This document shows positions 36,039 to 46,182 of a DNA stretch of 64,000 nt, piece by piece. Made by a program: the position numbers and the translations under genes. Position 1 is the first letter of the stretch. Each line of letters starts with the position of its first letter. The notes beneath the pieces are model-generated. The model saw only the letters and a program-made list of their open reading frames with translations. It was not told the origin of the DNA and ran no database searches. This DNA comes from Lunularia cruciata. Taxonomy: Eukaryota; Streptophyta; Marchantiopsida; Lunulariales; Lunulariaceae. The stretch spans positions 7,750,001 through 7,814,000 of the forward strand of contig OX419760.1 in NCBI GenBank assembly GCA_948567375.1, in the 5' to 3' direction.

Positions 36039-37048
36039 TATAACAATATGGAGTTAATAGGCAAGTTAGTAAAGGCTAACAAGTTAGAAAATAGACCAAA
36101 TTAGCCAAGAAGTCTAAGAATGTTATAGCAATATCTAAGACTTCTTAGTATCTTCCAAGTATTGAGTAACGTGTATGCTCATAAGAAGAAGCTTCTTGGC
36201 TAACTGTAATACCATTAGCTAGATATGTTATCTAGAGGTGAAATTGGCTTGGTAATATCTTAAGTGATATTATATATGATTGTCTTAGTAGATCAGATAG
36301 AGATATCACCAAAAGAGTACTTCCATTAATAAGGCAAATGCCAAAAATACCTTGAAAACTTTAGAGTCAATTTGGAAGGCCTAAACGGATGAATAAGGCC
36401 TTGAAAAAAGAAAAATTCTTCCTTTTAAAGGAAAAACGTTACCTTCTTCTCCTTCATCTTTCTCACTAAGAGCTTTCCAATGATAACTCACCCATGCTAT
36501 ACTAAGCTTCCTATAAGAAAATTCCTTAAAGATTTCCTTGTTTGACCAACCAAATAGAACAAGGAGTGACATGTCATCAATCCTTACAACTAATCTAAGG
36601 GTGAAGCTCACTTATGTATCACTAGTCCATATATTTGATCCAAAAGTGTAGCTTCTTTTGAGTGGATCCTCTTTGTTATATAATAAAGACAAGATACTAC
36701 TTTGGGGCATTGGAGTATTTAGTGATGAAGTCTTGTGTTTCTCTTTTGTTTCTTCTTTTCTGTTTCTCTAGTGGTTTCTCTTGGCTTTAAAGCATTACAC
36801 TAGCTTAACTTGCATGGCAAGTAGGTGGATCCTAGGAGAAAGCTTCTTAATTGGCTTAGCTTACATTCCAAGACGGTTGAATCTAGTAGGAAGCTTCCTT
36901 GAGAACTTCCCAAGAGCCTTATATATTTTCTATAAATACCAAAGCCAAAGCTCATGCTAGGCATTTGGGGTTTCACTCATTTGAGAGTTCCAATGTGATC
37001 TTCCACTTTAGTCTTCCATTCTCCTATTTCTCTCCTTGGTCTTTCAAA
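36039..37048 (+). repeat. B2 3' LTR, interrupted by a solo A LTR
   Basis: B-type LTR sequence occupies 36039-36204 (start TATAACAATATGGAG) and 36805-37048 (gcttaacttgcatggcaag to the worn end). Removing the insert gives a normal LTR of about 410 bases. Confidence 0.8.
36205..36799 (+). mobile_element. Solo family-A LTR inside the B2 3' LTR (595 bp)
   Basis: Starts TGTAATACCATTAGCTAG and ends TTTAAAGCATTACA with no internal sequence. TSD is ctaac (36200-36204) and ctagc (36800-36804), one transition apart. The uninterrupted target, ggctagcttagcttgca, is seen in other B LTRs. A solo LTR is the usual product of recombination between the two LTRs of a full element. Confidence 0.88.
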
Positions 37049-37288
37049 CCATTTTCCTTAAGGTGATCTTGGTAGGTAGTATGGCAATCAATCAAGGCCT
37101 TGTCATACAAGACTTGAAACTATACCAAGAACTTTTTAACTTGATCAGTCAAGACCTCAATTGGTGCACCAAATGACCAAGAACCCAATTCAAGAACAAG
37201 TAATTTGTACCTTCACTAGACTAGTCAAGAAGTGCCACAAACTCAATCCACTTGGAGAAGTGTTTCATTATAATCAAGATGTAACATA
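37049..37288 (-). pseudogene. C1 integrase catalytic core fragment
   Basis: Minus-strand reading from about 37288 begins IIMKHFSKWIEFVALLD, the Ty3 integrase pattern of a D-x-(F/L)-(S/T)-K-W-(I/V)-E motif; the first catalytic Asp position has Met or Lys here. Further on lie VLGHLVHQLR (decayed from a G-x-P region) and, after frame changes, VLYDKALID. It ends at 37049 where B2 lies; the downstream C-terminal region is at 13521. The fragment is inactive. Confidence 0.55.
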
Positions 37289-37342
37289 ACCTTCTATTAA
37301 CTCGTCTACACATCTTAATGAGTAGACGAGTTAATAGAAGGT
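37289..37342. repeat. Perfect 21-nt inverted repeat (hairpin)
   Basis: Arms 37289-37309 and 37322-37342 are exact reverse complements around a 12-nt loop. The right arm is family-B LTR sequence near its 5' end (gtagacgagttaatag), so the left arm is an inverted scrap of the same LTR at the C1/B4 junction. Confidence 0.85.
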
Positions 37343-37723
37343 AATGAGTTAGCAAATAGGCCAAATTAGCTAGGATTCTAAAAATATTCTTGAAGCATCT
37401 AGGAAAATTCTTGGTACTTTCCCAATATTGGGTAATTTGTATGCCAAGTAGGTGACTTCTATGCAGAAGCTTCTTGGCTAGCTTAGCTTGCACGCCAAGT
37501 AAATGACTTTTAGAGAGAAGCTTCTTAGGGAGTTTTCTGACTAGCTTAGCTTGCACTCTAAAAAGATGACTTTTTGGAAGCTTCCCAACAGCTTTGTATA
37601 TTCACTATACATACCAAACTCCAAGCTCGTTCTAGGCATTTGGAGTTTCATTCATTCAAAAGTCCTAATGTGATCTTCCACTCTAGTTTTCCATTCTCCT
37701 ATTTTTGTCCTTGGTCTTTTACA
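37312..37723 (+). repeat. B4 5' LTR (about 412 bp)
   Basis: The first bases are lost at the hairpin; the end CTTGGTCTTTTACA is intact and followed by ttggtatcaaattatg, a decayed primer-binding site. Confidence 0.75.
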
Positions 37724-39078
37724 TTGGTATCAAATTATGAATGGGGTGGATTAAATTTATGGACCACCAAATCCATTTCTCCTTTTTTTCTATGTACTAT
37801 CTAAGCATCATTTCACATTTTGGGTAATTTTTTTTAATGTCATCACTTTTTATGTTTAACAATTGATACTTCAGATTGTAACTCATGGAGAGCGATGGAT
37901 CTATTTACTTAGATAAATGTAGGTTGTTTGAGAAAGTAATAGCCATGTCAGCAATACCTAAATTTATCATTGTTATGCAAGAATAAATCAAGCACTTTGG
38001 TCAATTGTTGAAAGAGAGAGATTATCAAAGACATGATCAATTAGAGAGAGCACCATTTTGAAAACAAGAATAGAAAATCCAATTTTTTAACGCCCAAGGT
38101 ATTTGAAGGTAAAAATCTCCTAGGTGCAATAAAGAATTTTGTGTTTGATTACAAATATTATTTTGAAGCTACAAATCTTCAAGATGAACAAAGGAAGATT
38201 CTCTTGGCTTGAAGCCAACTGGATGGAGTGGCAAAATTATATTTACAATTTTGAGTGGAACAAGCTCAATGGCAATTTTTTATGCCAATCTTAACATGAG
38301 AAGAATTCAAGAGTATAATAATTGGGAGATTCTAAGCTATAAATGTTGCACAAGATAGATTGATAGAATTGAACCAGATTGGTTTTATAAGGAGTTACAT
38401 CACTCAATTCTAGAACACCTTAATGTAAATTCAAGAGATACTAGAAGGTGAAGCTTTGGATCAATTTTGTAGGGGCCTGAAGTCACATACCAAATTGAAA
38501 GTGACCATGAAGGAGTCCAAACACTTGGAGGAAGCCATGCAATTGGCTGAGTGCTTTGATTCTTTAGTTGTCACAACTTGATCTTGACCTTGACCTTCAT
38601 AGAATCTACCAACACACTACATAAGAGTGGAGGAGCTAGCACTAGTGGAGATTGATGTTGTCCAACAACAACAACTTGGCACTAAAAACAAGGAGAAATT
38701 ATGGTAAGATGGTGGTTGCTTTTATTATCACCAAATTGGACATTCCATTGTTGAATGTTCATTCAAGAATAGACAATCTCAACAAATTGCCCAAATAGAG
38801 TTTGTGGAGCATGATGATCAAGGGAACAAAGAATCCCAATAGGAGATATTGTAGCTTTCTATTGGAAACCTAATTATTTCTAATAAGATTAAAGGCTTGA
38901 CGATGCAAAATGGACTTTATTTACAAGGTATGATATCTAGTTGTGATTGTAGGATTTTTGTTGATTCTGAGAATTGCATACCCATGCAATTAGCTAAGGA
39001 ATTATGAATTCCTATCAAAAAAGTATTTGGAACTATATTGATGATGGTGGATGGTAGAAGAGATCTATATTGTATACC
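37724..39078 (+). pseudogene. B4 gag and start of protease
   Basis: The most complete family-B gag in the window, used as reference for the others. After the leader, gag runs from about 37850 to 38800. A zinc knuckle at about 38716-38760 reads CFYYHQIGHSIVEC, with Tyr in place of the second Cys as in B3. The protease region begins near 38860 and is interrupted at 39078 by a minus-strand LTR. Stops occur throughout. Confidence 0.7.
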
Positions 39079-39814
39079 TATAATACTCTAAGGACAAGAG
39101 AAAAGAGAAAACACAGATTTCACACTCAATCATCAGATGCCCCAAAGGAGCATCTTTTCTTTATTATATAAACCAAGAGGATCTCCTCCAAGGAAGCTCT
39201 ACCATAGGATTAGGAACACAGATAGGTGACATGTCAGCAAGCTCCACCCTTGGATTATTTACTTGGGTGGGTGACATGTTGGTCCTGGTCCTATCTGGTT
39301 GGTCAAACAAGTTTTTGATCGGAAGGAATCTTTTAGGGAGTCTTCCTGTAGGAATCTCAAAATCACATTGGTGAGATGCATTTGGAAAGCTCTTGACGAG
39401 ACAAACCAAGGGGGTTGAAGGCCAACCTGTCCTCCATTGGGAAGAATGTACACATTTTTGAGGCCTAATTCATCCGTTTAGGCCTCCAAAATTGCCTTCA
39501 AAGATTTTAGGCATATTTTGGTTCCTACTCTATTAGTAGAAGTCTACTTTTGGTGCTACCTCTTTTTGATCTGTTTAGTCCATCATGTGAAACATACTTC
39601 CAGATGTTACCAAACTAATTCTCACCTTTAAATCATATGTCTAGCTATTGGTTCTAAGGTTTTCAAGTCTATTTTGGTTTCTGCCCTATTAGTAGAAGTT
39701 CTCTTTTGGTGATACTTCTATCTGATCTGTTTAGACCATCATGTATAACATCATTCCAAATGTTACCAAACCAAATTTCACATCTAGATCATATGGCTAG
39801 CTCTCGATATTACA
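39079..39814 (-). mobile_element. Solo family-A LTR, minus orientation (736 bp)
   Basis: Plus strand starts tataatactctaagg and ends ctctcgatattaca, the reverse complement of an A LTR. TSD is perfect: atacc at 39074-39078 and 39815-39819, in B4 protease. It contains the duplicated block seen in A2 (two copies of the segment with gaagt...cttttggtg), so it belongs to the same subfamily. Confidence 0.88.
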
Positions 39815-40614
39815 ATACCTTACGTCTTGTTACATTCAAGATTGGGAAGAAGTATTTGGAGTGTATGAGGTTTGTAGTAGTGCCTCTACCCCATGATGAC
39901 ATTCTAGACTTACCTTGGCTTGAATGCCATCAAGTTCAAATGATTAGATCCAATGATAAATTCAAGTACAATACCAAGGTAACAATTACCTATTAGGTTA
40001 TTTGGCCCCTTTAAGTAAAACATCTAAGAATAATTAGTCCCAAGATGAAAATTTTATCAATAAAGTAGCCAAAGAGCAAGCTTTAGGAGAAAATATTTTT
40101 ATGGTGTAGATCAAGTTGATTGTGCACAAAGAATCTGATGAGGGCCAAAATCCCATTAAAAAATGCTTGATCAAATAGTTCAAGAGTTTATAGATGTGTT
40201 TTTGGATGATTTGCCAAAAGGGTTACCCTCTAATCATGGTATGCCTTGTAAGCTCAAGTTATTGCCAAGAAGTACTCCAACAAGTAGATCAATCTATCAA
40301 ATCTCACCAAAGGAGTTAAAGAGCTTCAAACAACATTGACAAAGGTGTTGGACAAGGATTTTATGGAATACAATACATCTCCTTGGGAAACACCCATACT
40401 ATTTGTACCAAAGAAGGATGGAGGACTTTGCTTGTGTATTGACTACCGTGGTCTCAATAAATAAACTGTGAAGAATATTTATCCTTTGCCTTGAATTGAT
40501 CACTTGATAAATCAATTAAGTGGAGCACAATACTTCTCCAAGTTGGGTCTTTGAAATGACTATTGGCATATTCCATTGATAGATAGTATGCATAAAACAT
40601 CAGCTTTTGCACAA
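39815..40614 (+). pseudogene. B4 protease (rest) and reverse transcriptase, first half
   Basis: Protease-type sequence continues (open from 39706 across the junction to 39996, with VVPLPHDDILDLPWLE). Reverse transcriptase begins near 40290: [20 protein letters not shown] at about 40399-40458, then GAQYFSKL. It breaks at 40614 inside cttttgcacaa, a site also present in B3 at 22727-22737. Confidence 0.72.
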
Positions 40615-41029
40615 TGTAATAATATGGAGTTTATAGATGATTTAGCCAAGACTTAGGAAGTAGCAAATATACCAATTAGCCAAGAATTATAAGAAAATTC
40701 TAAAAGTATCTAGGAAAATTCCTAGTACCTGCCAAGTATAAAGTAACCTATATGCAAAGTAGGCAATTTCTAGGAGGAATTTTTTAGGGAAGCTTCCTGG
40801 CTAGCTTAGCTTGCATGCCAAGTAGGTGGCTTCTAGAAAGAAGCTTCTCAAGAAGCTTCTTGGTTATCTTAGCCCTCACTTTAAGAAAGTAGCTTTCAAG
40901 AAGCTTCCTAATAGCCTTGTATATTTCCATAAATATCCAAGCCCAAGCTCATGCTAGGCATTCAAGAGTCCCAATGTGATCTTTCACTCTGGTCTTCCAT
41001 TCTCCTATTTCTCTCTTTGATATTTTACA
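40615..41029 (+). mobile_element. Solo family-B LTR in B4 reverse transcriptase (415 bp)
   Basis: Starts TGTAATAATATGGAG and ends GATATTTTACA. TSD is perfect: cacaa at 40610-40614 and 41030-41034. Without it the reading cttttgcacaagatatgggc is restored. It shows that family B also inserted into its own kind. Confidence 0.9.
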
Positions 41030-43671
41030 CACAAGATATGGGCATTTTGAACAAAGAGTTCTACTTTTGAGCTCACTCATGCTCCAATAATCTTCATCGA
41101 TCAGATGCACTGGGTGTTGGATGGGCTGTTGGATTGGTATATGGTGGTGTTCTTGGATGATATTTTAATCTATAATAGACAAAAGAAAAACTCATGAATC
41201 ATATACAAGAATTCATAAGACAACTAGGTTGATAGAAGTTTTACTACAAGACATCAATGTGTACCTTTTGGCAAAAAGAAGTTACCTTCTTGGGTCACAA
41301 GGTCTTATTGGAGGAGATCAAGATAGAACAGGAGAAAATCAGGGCTATTGTTGATTGGCTTACTCCAAAGGATGCCATAAAGGGCAAGCATTTTAATAGG
41401 CTGGCAAGTTTTTTCCAAATGGCTCATCTACTAGTATGCTCTTGTGATCACACCATTGAACAATCCCTTTAGAAAGACCTCAAGATTTCAATGGAAATCA
41501 AGCACAAAGAAGCATTCAAGAAATTGAAGCATATGGCATCTTCATGACTTATCCTTCAACCATATGATTCTCAACTACTTTGTATGGTTAATTTTGATAC
41601 TTCTAACTTTGCCATTGGAGTTGTGTTGCAAGAAGAATTTCCAGATGGGTTACATCTCATTGCCTTTGTGTCTTTTCAACTAAAAACCATAGAAAGAAAT
41701 TACTTTGCTCAAGATCAAGAACAACTAGCAATAGTATATGCCACAAAGTTATGGAGACATTATCTCTTGGGAAAATAAGTGATCATGCAAATTGATCACA
41801 AATCTTTATTGTAGACATTATACTTGTAGCACAGAAAGAGTCAACATCATCAATAAGAGGAACAATTACAATTATTTGACATCAAGCTTGAGTACAAGCT
41901 AGGCAAGATCCATGTCATTCATGATGCCCTATCATGACAACCTGATTTTAAGACTCATTATGAATCTCTCATCTTGGTAACAATCATGACAATGTCAATC
42001 AACTTGAGCGTCCAAATTGAGTTTAGAACCAATTCATATCAAGACCTCTTCTTTTTAGTTGGTATAAGGTTGTTTTGCATCACATGACAAGGAATACAAT
42101 ACCTTTTCATTCAAAGATGGACTTCTATATTGCATGAACCACATCTATGTTCTAGCTATGGGTGATCTATGCTTGGTGCAACTTCAAGAGGTGCATGACT
42201 TACCAATTGTGGGATACATGGGGGTAGACAAGACCTTGAGTACTCTATAACAACAATGGTGGTGGCCAAACATGGTAAGTGAAGTTTAAGACTTGGTATG
42301 ATCTTGTGAGAGATGCCAATGCAACAAAGCTAGCAACCAAAAATTGCATGGACTACTCCAACCACTTTCCATCACAACTACACAATGGGAATGTGTAAGT
42401 CTTGATCTTATCATATCCTTACCCAAAATGGATAAAGATCATACCGCCCGCCATTGTGGTATTTGTTGATAAACTTAGCAAGTACATTTATTTGATACCT
42501 ACTGTGGATACCATGGATGCTTCCAAGCTAACCAAGATTTAATTTGACATTTTCTTCAAGCACCATGGGATGCCAAGGATTCTCATCTTTGACAATGATC
42601 TTTGATTCACTAGTAAATTTTGGCAAGCACTCTTCAAGCTACTTGGCACCAAACTTGCTTTGTCTACATCATCCTCAAATTGATGGGTAAACTGAACATG
42701 CAAATGACAACTTGGAGGATCTGTTTGTGCCTTTGTCAATGTTCACCATGTCAAGGAATACAAGAATTGGACAAACACTCCAAGACCATTCATAACAGAT
42801 CATGAGAGAGCACACATGGAAGATAAGCAAGCATGAATAGAGAGCGAGAGTACTCTCATATATATTGTATATATGTGTATCCTAAACTCTAATACAACTA
42901 TATAGTGAGAACTAAGTAACTATGAGCATGAAGTAGTATCAACACATCATACCAATTGGCATGCTTGCCTTGCAATTGTTGAGTCTGCATAAAATGATTC
43001 CAAGTTGGCCAGCACTGGATTCTCTCCCTTCTTCCTTAATTTTGACCAAGACCCACTTGTTCCAAATTTTATTCTTGCTCTCTTGCCATCTCATATTCCT
43101 CATACTTCCACCTTCTTGTCCACAAACTCTTTATAGCAAAATCTCATCTCCTCATTATTCAAAATTGGCAAAAGAAATTTATGGATCAATATCATCATCA
43201 TCTCACCTTTCAACTAGGTGATAATGTCATGCTTTCTTCTAGTAACCTACCTCTCCCACTTGATACTCAAGTTTGTAAACTTGCTCCTAATTGGATAGGT
43301 CCATTTTATTTTATAAAAACCACTTCTCTTGTTGCTTATCAACTTGCCTTGCCTAGTCATATGTGAATCCACCCTATCTTTCATATTTCAAATTTGAAAC
43401 CTTTTGTTTCTAATCCATCTTCCTTTTCCACTTGTGTCCAACTCCCTCTTCCTATAATCATGATAAGTATGAAATTGATTGTATCTTTGCACATTGTACC
43501 ATCCAATGTGGCCACCAACAACACACTAAGTTCAAAGTCCTTTAGAAAGAGTATCAATTTCATGATGTCACATGGGTATCTCTTTCTCATCTCCATAATG
43601 TACAAATAGATATCTAGGAGTTTGAAGATTCCATGGTGATGAGGACATTGCCAATTAGCAATGGGGGAATA
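41030..43671 (+). pseudogene. B4 reverse transcriptase (rest), RNase H, integrase, chromodomain
   Basis: The catalytic box VFLDDIL is at about 41149-41170. A clear piece at 41257-41472 reads TFWQKEVTFLGHKV. RNase H at 41584-41778 has MVNFDTSNFAIGVVLQ and QEQLAIVYATKLWRHYLLGK. Integrase runs from about 42170 to 43100 and is interrupted by a 196-bp LTR at 42749. Segment 43181-43366 holds the post-core domain (KLAPNWIGPFYFIKTT). The chromodomain lies near 43440-43620 in two frames. The polypurine-like end agcaatgggggaata is at 43657-43671. Confidence 0.75.
42749..42944 (+). mobile_element. 196-bp solo LTR of a separate family
   Basis: Starts TGTCAAGGAATACAAG and ends AGTAGTATCAACA. TSD is cacca (42744-42748) and catca (42945-42949), one transition apart; the target caccataccaattgg is seen intact at 30986-31000. 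A TATA-like run, catatatattgtatatatg, sits in the middle at about 42857-42875. No other copy is in the window. Size and termini suit a copia or TRIM-type LTR. Confidence 0.8.
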
Positions 43672-44008
43672 TGGAATAATATGGAGTTAGCAGATGAGTT
43701 AGTAGAGGCTAATAAGTTAAAAGATGGGCCAAATTAGCTAGGAATTCTAAGAATGTTCTTGAAGCATCTATGAAGCTTCTTGGTACTTTCCAAGTATTAG
43801 ATAATGTGCATGCAAAGTAGAAATTTCTTGGCAGTTTCTTGGTTAGCTTAGTTTGCACACTAAGGAGGTGGTTTCTAGAAGGACACTTTTAAGGAAGCTT
43901 TTGGCTATCTTAGCTTGCATTCTAAATAGATGGCTTTTAGAAAGCTTCCCAAGAGCTTTGTATATTATGTATAAATACCAAAGCCCAAGCTTATGCTAGG
44001 CATTTGAC
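43672..44008 (+). repeat. B4 3' LTR, truncated (337 bp)
   Basis: Starts TGGAATAATATGGAG after a polypurine tract. Sequence matches other B LTRs up to gctaggcattt, then switches to minus-strand C1 RNase H. The last 100 or so bases of the LTR are missing. Confidence 0.75.
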
Positions 44009-44437
44009 TTGTACCAATATCTCAACCCTTTGGATCTAAGACCCTAAACACTAAACCTCAACAACTCTTGTTGTCTCTTACTAAGAGAGATACCACTATG
44101 CCTTAGCAAATTTACATAAGAAGTCAAATACATGCCAACATGACACCATCTCCTCATCTATCTCACGAGGCCAACATGTTCCAATCTAATCATGTTGACT
44201 TGTACATGGGTTTCTACCCATCTACATCATGGTTCACCACTCTAGGTCTATGAATAATCATGAAATCATACTCTTGTAAAATTGAAGCCCATCATGCAAG
44301 CTTCTTTGAAAGCTTGTCAAACTCCATCAACAACTATAGTGGTTGATGATCAATGATGAGAGGGAAGAGGTTACTAAATATGTAACATAAAAAATGTGCT
44401 ATTGTTTAGCACTCTGTCTTGTATGAAATTTACTTTG
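44009..44437 (-). pseudogene. C1 RNase H fragment
   Basis: Minus-strand frame at about 44355-44220 reads DHQPL, stop, LLMEFDKLSKKLA, stop, WASILQEYDFMIIHRPRVVN, then DVDG. This is the Ty3 RNase H C-terminal pattern, D-H-x-P-L ... K-L ... R/W-x(2)-x-L-Q-x-Y-D-F ... N-x-D-x-D-x-L-S. Two CGA/TGG-type codons have become TGA/TAG. It lies between the C1 LTR and, in minus-strand order, the integrase core at 37288. Confidence 0.68.
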
Positions 44438-44909
44438 TTAATCACAACTCATATAGAAGTCACACATGAACTTTTAGTGCCACAACTAATCAAATTGATG
44501 ATTCTACACTCAATTCTCAACTCAAGAAACTATCATCAATAGGATGTGATTACATAGTCAAGCCACACCCACTCCAGCTAAAAGACTCCAAGTGACACTT
44601 TCTGTCCTCCACCATAGATAGGAGCTTGAAGGTTCAATATATAAAAAAGAGCTCTCTAGAGTTGCACTTTGAAATTATACCCTTTTGGACTTAACTTGGA
44701 ACTCTAATCCTAACGGTGCAATCGATATCCCAATTGACATTCCACTTGATGGTGCAAATAGTTGCTCTAATGGTGTGATCAATACCCCTAACAAAAAATG
44801 TGGCCACCACTAAGTAGTCTTTTGAGCAACTAATAATATAACTACAATTGCAAAGCCTTACACTCCAAACTCCAAGCAAACTAGCTTTAGTGCTACAAAT
44901 GTCATGATA
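44438..44909 (-). repeat. C1 5' LTR, truncated (about 470 bp)
   Basis: Matches 12245-12730 along its length (shared landmarks agaagtcacacatgaac, ctcaactcaagaaac, ccacttgatggtgcaaat). The internal-side end is missing about 60 bases, and the sequence then runs directly into RNase H, so primer-binding site to reverse transcriptase have been deleted. Confidence 0.62.
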
Positions 44910-45565
44910 TGGATGATTGGAGACAAATCCTCTTAGCTCCACATCAACTTGATGTAGCGGAAAAACCATGATGGCAATTTCAAGTAGACCAAATCCAATG
45001 GCAATTTATTGTTCTAATTTCAACATGAGAAGACTTCAAGTGTGCAATCATTGGGTGATTCTAAGCCATGAATGTTGCACAAGTTGCATGAGATTGATTT
45101 GCAAAATTGAGGTAAATCAGTTTGGTGAGAAGTAACATTTCTCAATTTCAAAATACCATGATTTTGGTTGTTGATATAAAAGAAGGTGAAGCTTTGGATC
45201 AATTTGTGAGAGGTTTGAAATTGCACAGCAAATTGGAAGTAACTATACATGAACCCAAGCATATAGAAAAATCCATATAGATGGTTGAGCACTTTGACAC
45301 CAATTTATGACAAATTGTTTTGGCTATCTAGCACCTCATAGTAGGGAACCTAAGAATAGTGAGTCCTAAGATGAGAATTATGTCAATACAATAGTTATAG
45401 AATAAGGTTTGGAGAAAGATATTGTGTTTTTATTGTGTGGATCAAATTTCTTGGGCAAGGGAATTAGAATATGAAGATTAGAAGCTAATTATTGATAATA
45501 AAAAAATTAGGAGTTTACAAATATTATTCTAGATGATCTTCTGAAGGGGCTACTCTTTGATTGAG
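44910..45565 (+). pseudogene. B1 gag (rest) and protease spacer
   Basis: Continues B1 gag from 12185. Landmarks shared with B4 include atgagaagacttcaag, gcacaagttg and gaaggtgaagctttggatcaa. The zinc knuckle is deleted. The sequence after 45310 matches the spacer between protease and reverse transcriptase of B2 (14820-15525 region) and ends at tactctttgattgag, where A3 is inserted. Confidence 0.7.
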
Positions 45566-46165
45566 TGTAATGTTCTAAGGACATGAGAAACCTCAAGAGA
45601 ACACAAGAGAAAAAGATATAAGAGAAACACAAGGCTTCATTCTTCAATACTCTGATACTCCAAAGGACACCTTGTCTTTATTATATAGCAAAGACTATCC
45701 TCTCAAAAGGAGCTACAACCTTGGATCAAATACATGGTGATATGTCAATGAGCTCCACTCTTATATTAGCTGCATGGATTAGTGATATGTTGATCTTTGT
45801 TCTATTTGGTTGGTCAAATAAGTTTGACCACAAGGAATCTTTGGGGAATCTTCCTATAGGAAGCTCAGAACAACATGGTTGAGGTACCATTGCAAAGCTC
45901 CTTAGAAGACAAAAAAGGGATAGAAAGCAATTCTTTCTTTCAACTAGGAGAGAATTGTGATTTTTTCAGGTCTTATTCATTTGTTTAGGCTTCCAAAATT
46001 AGCTTTCAAGTTTTTAGGGTGTTTTTGACCTATACCTTATTAGTGGAAACAATCATTTGGTGACACCTCTATTTGATCTACTTAGGCCATCATATATAAC
46101 ATCCCTTAAAGTATTACCAACCCAATTTCCACCCTTAGATAATATGTCTAGCTAATATTATTACA
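45566..46165 (-). repeat. A3 3' LTR (600 bp)
   Basis: Plus strand starts TGTAATGTTCTAAGG and ends TAATATTATTACA. Next to it, aacctctctcttttaag at 46166-46182 is the complement of a polypurine tract like that before the A1 3' LTR. Confidence 0.85.
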
Positions 46166-46182
46166 AACCTCTCTCTTTTAAG

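Larger units (their letters stand above)
13733..37048 (+). mobile_element. B2: family-B chromovirus inserted in C1 integrase
   Basis: Its own parts are 13733-15997, 33738-36204 and 36805-37048, together just under 5 kb; the rest is A1 and a solo A LTR. Both LTRs are present. C1 integrase lies on both sides in the right order for one minus-strand gene. Flanks ctata (13728-13732, or ccata in the upstream duplicate) and ccatt (37049-37053) are a possible TSD, but the 3' LTR end is worn (ctttcaaa where others have cttttaca), so this is tentative. Confidence 0.7.
37312..44008 (+). mobile_element. B4: family-B chromovirus inserted in C1, with three solo LTRs inside
   Basis: Own sequence is about 5.3 kb; the rest is a minus-strand A-type solo LTR (39079-39814), a solo B LTR (40615-41029) and a 196-bp solo LTR (42749-42944). 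Both its LTRs are damaged: the 5' LTR lacks its first bases and the 3' LTR stops at gctaggcattt. C1 integrase core lies left and C1 RNase H right, in the order expected for a minus-strand element. No TSD can be read because of the damage. Confidence 0.7.
12186..44909 (-). mobile_element. C1: minus-strand Ty3 element, family C, inserted in B1 gag
   Basis: In minus-strand order the pieces are: LTR (44909-44440), RNase H (44437-44009), integrase core (37288-37049), integrase C-terminal region (13521-12836), and LTR (12835-12186). Gag, protease and most of reverse transcriptase are missing. B4 and B2 separate the pieces. The flanks tagatg (12180-12185) and tggatg (44910-44915) look like a TSD with one transition. 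B1 gag is continuous across the two flanks when C1 is removed. Its integrase differs clearly from families A and B, so this is a separate lineage. Confidence 0.65.
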
